Of a stretch of 64,000 bases of DNA, positions 61,109 to 64,000 are shown in pieces. This stretch comes from JAPULR01 sp965238215 (GTDB taxonomy: Bacteria; Chloroflexota; Dehalococcoidia; Lucifugimonadales; GCA-2712585): the NCBI GenBank assembly GCA_965238215.1, contig OZ250180.1, positions 558,001 to 622,000 on the forward strand. The letters run 5' to 3'. The notes beneath the pieces were generated by a model that saw nothing but the letters and a program-made list of their open reading frames with translations, ran no database searches and was not told the origin of the DNA. The position numbers and the translations under genes are program-made. Within the stretch, counting starts at the first letter, position 1, and each line of letters begins with the position of its first letter.

Positions 61109-61262
61109 ATAGACATTGGTGCAACTCTCTCACTGAATAAGGTTGCTTAGCTTTCGCCACTCCTCTCCGTATTACCCCACTCCCGCAAAGAATCCTGAGT
61201 TGTACTGGGTATCTTTGGGATATCCCTGCCTTTCCCACTCTTAAAAACCCCTTCCCAGCAAG

Positions 61263-61291
61263 TTGACACCTGCTTGGAATATCTGTAAAAT
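61263..61291 (+). promoter_or_regulatory. Sigma-70 promoter of the str operon
   Basis: TTGACA (61263-61268), a 17-base spacer and TAAAAT (61286-61291) form a near-consensus promoter 35 bases upstream of the rpsL start. Expected for highly expressed ribosomal genes. Confidence 0.85.
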
Positions 61292-61325
61292 GCCAAATTG
61301 TCCATCCGGATAACGAGGTATATTT

Positions 61326-61745
61326 GTGCCTACTGTAAACCAATTAGTGCGAAAGGGCCGCGTAAAGGCCCGCAAGAAGTCCAAGTCGCCTGCCATGCAT
61401 TGGATCCATAATGCCTTGAAGAACAAGGTAATCTGGAGCAAGGGCGCCCCTCAAAGAAGGGGCGTATGTGTGCAGGTTAGAACTATGACGCCCAAAAAGC
61501 CCAACTCCGCCCTCCGCAAAATTGCCCGAGTGCGGCTGACCAACGGCTTTGAAGTTACCGCCTACATTCCCGGGGAAGGCCATAACCTCCAGGAGCATTC
61601 CGTCGTGATGATTCGCGGCGGCCGGGTCAAAGACCTTCCCGGCGTTCGTTACCACGTGGTTCGCGGCACCCTCGACTGTGAAGGCGTAGAAGGTCGCATG
61701 CGCGGGCGCAGCAAGTACGGCTCCTCCAAGCCGCGGCGGAGGTAG
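61326..61745 (+). CDS. rpsL: Ribosomal protein S12
   Basis: 139 residues, GTG start at 61326 (PTVNQLVRKGR follows). TPKKPNSALRKIARVRLTNG, then EVTAYIPGEGHNLQEHSVVM and GGRVKDLPGVRYHVVRG, are highly conserved. An insertion of about 14 residues (MHWIHNALKNKVIWS) sits between SKSPA and GAPQRRGVC; some other bacterial S12 proteins have inserts here. K43- and K88-equivalent residues (streptomycin sites) are in the PKKPN and PGVRYH contexts. First gene of rpsL-rpsG-fusA. Confidence 0.98.
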   Translation: MPTVNQLVRKGRVKARKKSKSPAMHWIHNALKNKVIWSKGAPQRRGVCVQVRTMTPKKPNSALRKIARVRLTNGFEVTAYIPGEGHNLQEHSVVMIRGGRVKDLPGVRYHVVRGTLDCEGVEGRMRGRSKYGSSKPRRR

Positions 61746-61751
61746 CTCACC

Positions 61752-62222
61752 ATGTCCCGCAGAAGACGCGCCGAACCCAGGCTCTGCCCTCCAGATGCCC
61801 GCTTCAACAGCGTGGAGCTTTCCCGCTTCATCAACCGAGTAATGACTCGTGGCAAGAAGACTCTTGCCCAGCGTATCGTCTACGGGGCGCTGGACACGGT
61901 TGCCCAAGAGACCAGGCGCGAACCTATGGACGTTTTCAACAAGGCCCTGGAGAACGCCAAACCCCTACTGGAGGTGAAGCCCCGCCGCGTCGGCGGCGCC
62001 ACCTATCAGGTCCCCATTGAAGTTCCCTCTAATCGCAGCGAGGCTCTCGCCATGCGGTGGCTCATCCTCGCTGCCCGTGCCCGCCGCAACATGCCCATGC
62101 AAAGGCGTCTCGCTCTCGAGCTCATGGACGCCGCCCGCGCCGAGGGAACCGCAGTCAAACGCAAAGAAGACCTGCACAGAATGGCAGAGGCCAACCGCGC
62201 ATTCGTACACTACAGGTGGTAG
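61752..62222 (+). CDS. rpsG: Ribosomal protein S7
   Basis: 156 residues, ATG at 61752, six bases after the rpsL stop. SRFINRVMTRGKKTLAQRIV, then DVFNKALENAKPLLEVKPRR and VGGATYQVPIEVPSNRSEAL, and a C-terminal RKEDLHRMAEANRAFVHYRW are typical S7. It nucleates folding of the 16S 3' domain and may repress the operon in the usual way. Confidence 0.98.
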   Translation: MSRRRRAEPRLCPPDARFNSVELSRFINRVMTRGKKTLAQRIVYGALDTVAQETRREPMDVFNKALENAKPLLEVKPRRVGGATYQVPIEVPSNRSEALAMRWLILAARARRNMPMQRRLALELMDAARAEGTAVKRKEDLHRMAEANRAFVHYRW

Positions 62223-62260
62223 GGGGAGTAGCCAACAGCCCAGGCCGGAAGCCTCACGCC

Positions 62261-64000
62261 ATGTCTAATCCTCTCCCTATAAACAGGGTCCGAAATATCG
62301 GATTCATCGCACACATTGACGCCGGTAAGACCACGGTTACCGAGCGTGTGCTCTTCGTTACCGGCCGTACCTACAAGATAGGCCAGGTAGACCTCGGCAC
62401 CGCCGTCATGGACTGGATGCCCCAGGAGCGGGAGCGCGGCATTACCATCACCGCCGCCGCCACCACTACCCTGTGGAAGAACTACCAGATCAACGTCATT
62501 GACACCCCCGGCCACGTGGACTTCACCGCTGAGGTGGAACGGAGCCTCCGAGTCCTCGACGGCGGCGTTGTAGTTCTCGATTCCGTCGCTGGCGTTCAGC
62601 CCCAATCCGAGACAGTCTGGCGCCAGGCCGACAAGTATCGCGTGCCCCGCATCTGCTTCGTCAATAAGATGGACCGGGTGGGCGCCGATTTCGAGCGCAC
62701 CATCCACTCCATGCGACATCGACTAAAAGCCAATCCCCTCGCCGTCCAGATGCCCATGGGCCAAGAGGCCGAGTTCGAAGGCGTTTTGGACCTTATGGGA
62801 GAGCGGGCCTACTACTACCGGAACGGCGGCCCCAGCTTCGAAGAAGGGCCCATCCCTTCCGAACACGTGGAGGACTTCCGCCGCTACCGGGACGCCATGA
62901 TAGAGCGCATCGTGGAAACGGAAGACGCCCTCATGATCCGGTACCTGGAGGGCGAAGACATCCCCGTCGACGACCTGAAGAACGCCCTACGCAAGGCAAC
63001 CATCGCCCGACGGCTCGTACCCGTCCTTTGCGGCAGCGCCCTCAGGACTTACGGAATCCAGCCCCTCCTGGACGCTGTTTTGGACTATTTGCCCTCCCCC
63101 GCCGACGTGCCTCCCGTTGAGGGTGCCAACCCTCACACCGATGAAGTGGAAGTACGCCCTGCCCACCCCAACGCGCCCTTCTCCGCCCTCGCAATGAAAG
63201 TAATCACCGACCCCTACGTGGGCCGGCTCGTCTATCTTCGGATCTACTCCGGCACCGTTAAGTCCGGCGCCATGGTCTACAACGCCACCAAGGGCCGACG
63301 AGAGCGCTTGGGCCGTCTACTCCAGATGCACGCCAACCACCGGCGAGAGGTTGACGAAAGCGGCGCCGGTCATATCGCCGCTGCAATAGGACTCAAGAAC
63401 ACCTTTACCGGCGACACTATCTGCGAAGAGGACTACCCCGTTATTCTGGAACCTCCAACCTTCCCCGCCCCCGTTATCTCCCTGGCCATCGAGCCCATAA
63501 CCCAGGCAGACCGGGATAAGCTCATGGCATCCATCGGCAAGCTGGTGGAAGAAGACCCCACGTTCCTCGTGCGCCACGACGAAGAGACGGGCCAGACCAT
63601 CATTTCCGGCATGGGAGAGCTTCATCTGGAGGTCTTTGTCGACCGGCTCCGCCGTGAGTTCGGCGTCGGAGCCAACGTCGGCCAGCCCAAGGTCTCCTAC
63701 CGCGAGACCATCACCATCCCGGTCCGCGCCCAGGGACGCTTCGTCCGGCAGACCGGCGGCCACGGTCAGTTCGGGGACGTTGTCATCCGAATTGAACCCT
63801 TGGACCGCGGCGAAGGCCTTATATTTGAGAATCGTATCAGCGGCGGCGTCATTCCCCAGCAGTTCATCAGGCCCGTGGAACAGGGTGTCATGCAGGCCGC
63901 CGAAAACGGCTCAGTGGCCGGCTACCAGGTGGTAGACATGAAGGTCTCCCTGGTCGACGGCAGCTTCCACCCCGTTGACTCCTCCGAGATCGCCTTCCGG
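62261..64000 (+). CDS. fusA: Elongation factor G (3' end beyond window)
   Basis: 580 codons are present from ATG at 62261. G1 GFIAHIDAGKTTVTERVLF, the G2 region ERGITITAAATTT, G3 VIDTPGHVDFT and G4 VNKMDRVGADF are complete, then domain II and the start of domain IV (ETITIPVRAQGRFVRQTGGH). The domain IV tip sequence and C-terminus extend past the window. Drives ribosomal translocation. Confidence 0.98.
   Translation, partial: MSNPLPINRVRNIGFIAHIDAGKTTVTERVLFVTGRTYKIGQVDLGTAVMDWMPQERERGITITAAATTTLWKNYQINVIDTPGHVDFTAEVERSLRVLDGGVVVLDSVAGVQPQSETVWRQADKYRVPRICFVNKMDRVGADFERTIHSMRHRLKANPLAVQMPMGQEAEFEGVLDLMGERAYYYRNGGPSFEEGPIPSEHVEDFRRYRDAMIERIVETEDALMIRYLEGEDIPVDDLKNALRKATIARRLVPVLCGSALRTYGIQPLLDAVLDYLPSPADVPPVEGANPHTDEVEVRPAHPNAPFSALAMKVITDPYVGRLVYLRIYSGTVKSGAMVYNATKGRRERLGRLLQMHANHRREVDESGAGHIAAAIGLKNTFTGDTICEEDYPVILEPPTFPAPVISLAIEPITQADRDKLMASIGKLVEEDPTFLVRHDEETGQTIISGMGELHLEVFVDRLRREFGVGANVGQPKVSYRETITIPVRAQGRFVRQTGGHGQFGDVVIRIEPLDRGEGLIFENRISGGVIPQQFIRPVEQGVMQAAENGSVAGYQVVDMKVSLVDGSFHPVDSSEIAFR

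Overview
The window looks like part of a high-GC chromosome of a Chloroflexota bacterium, most likely a Dehalococcoidia/SAR202-type lineage. This is an inference from gene content (paired thiolases with DUF35 OB-fold proteins, S12 with an internal insertion, T-box-led trpS, Pro/Thr-rich lipoproteins), not from a marker search. It splits into an integrated mobile element (left edge to about 34 kb) and ordinary chromosome (about 34.3 to 64 kb). A truncated IS5-family transposase sits at the extreme left.

The element reads as an integrative and conjugative element (ICE). A minus-strand module (816-13193) carries DNA-processing genes: SNF2-like helicase, DNA methyltransferase-like protein, RadC/JAB protein, SSB, Fe-S PD-(D/E)XK nuclease, TSCPD protein, DUF7007-like protein, Rad52-like annealing protein and a CHC2/Toprim primase. 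Many of its genes are separated by strong GC-rich hairpins. A control region rich in inverted and direct repeats (13194-13637) separates it from a plus-strand conjugation module (13638-25177): VirB6/TrbL-like channel protein, pilin-like proteins, PrgI/VirB3-like protein, VirB4 ATPase, coupling ATPase, a replication-relaxation-like winged-helix/nuclease protein and a DUF3800 protein. Next come cargo of unknown function (25315-26961), a five-gene stop-start-overlapping operon of XRE-type regulators with a PP-loop ATPase, an ImmR/ImmA-like regulator/protease pair, a HEPN-like cargo gene, and a CopG-like protein overlapping a large serine recombinase, the probable integrase.

The chromosomal part holds a beta-hydroxyacid dehydrogenase and recF (convergent); a minus-strand cluster of RidA, two DUF35 proteins and two thiolases; a VapBC-type toxin-antitoxin pair; and a tryptophan regulon in which a T-box leader with UGG specifier precedes trpS, followed by trpEGDCFB. 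trpA is absent; the toxin-antitoxin pair occupies the end of the cluster. Further right are a HEPN protein, a lipoprotein, an aspartyl protease-like protein, fumC, a sortase, htpX, a sugar-nucleotide epimerase, trxB, an IscA-like protein with an extraordinary Gly/Cys tail, a large repeat-bearing secreted metalloprotease-like lipoprotein, and the start of the str operon (rpsL, rpsG, fusA, truncated by the window edge).

The most striking observation is an in-frame TGA in the ICE primase exactly at the first zinc-binding cysteine of its CHC2 finger, with intact coding on both sides. Two further single-base reading-frame breaks lie in the conjugation genes. These could be recoding, decay or assembly error, and reads plus homologues would separate the options.
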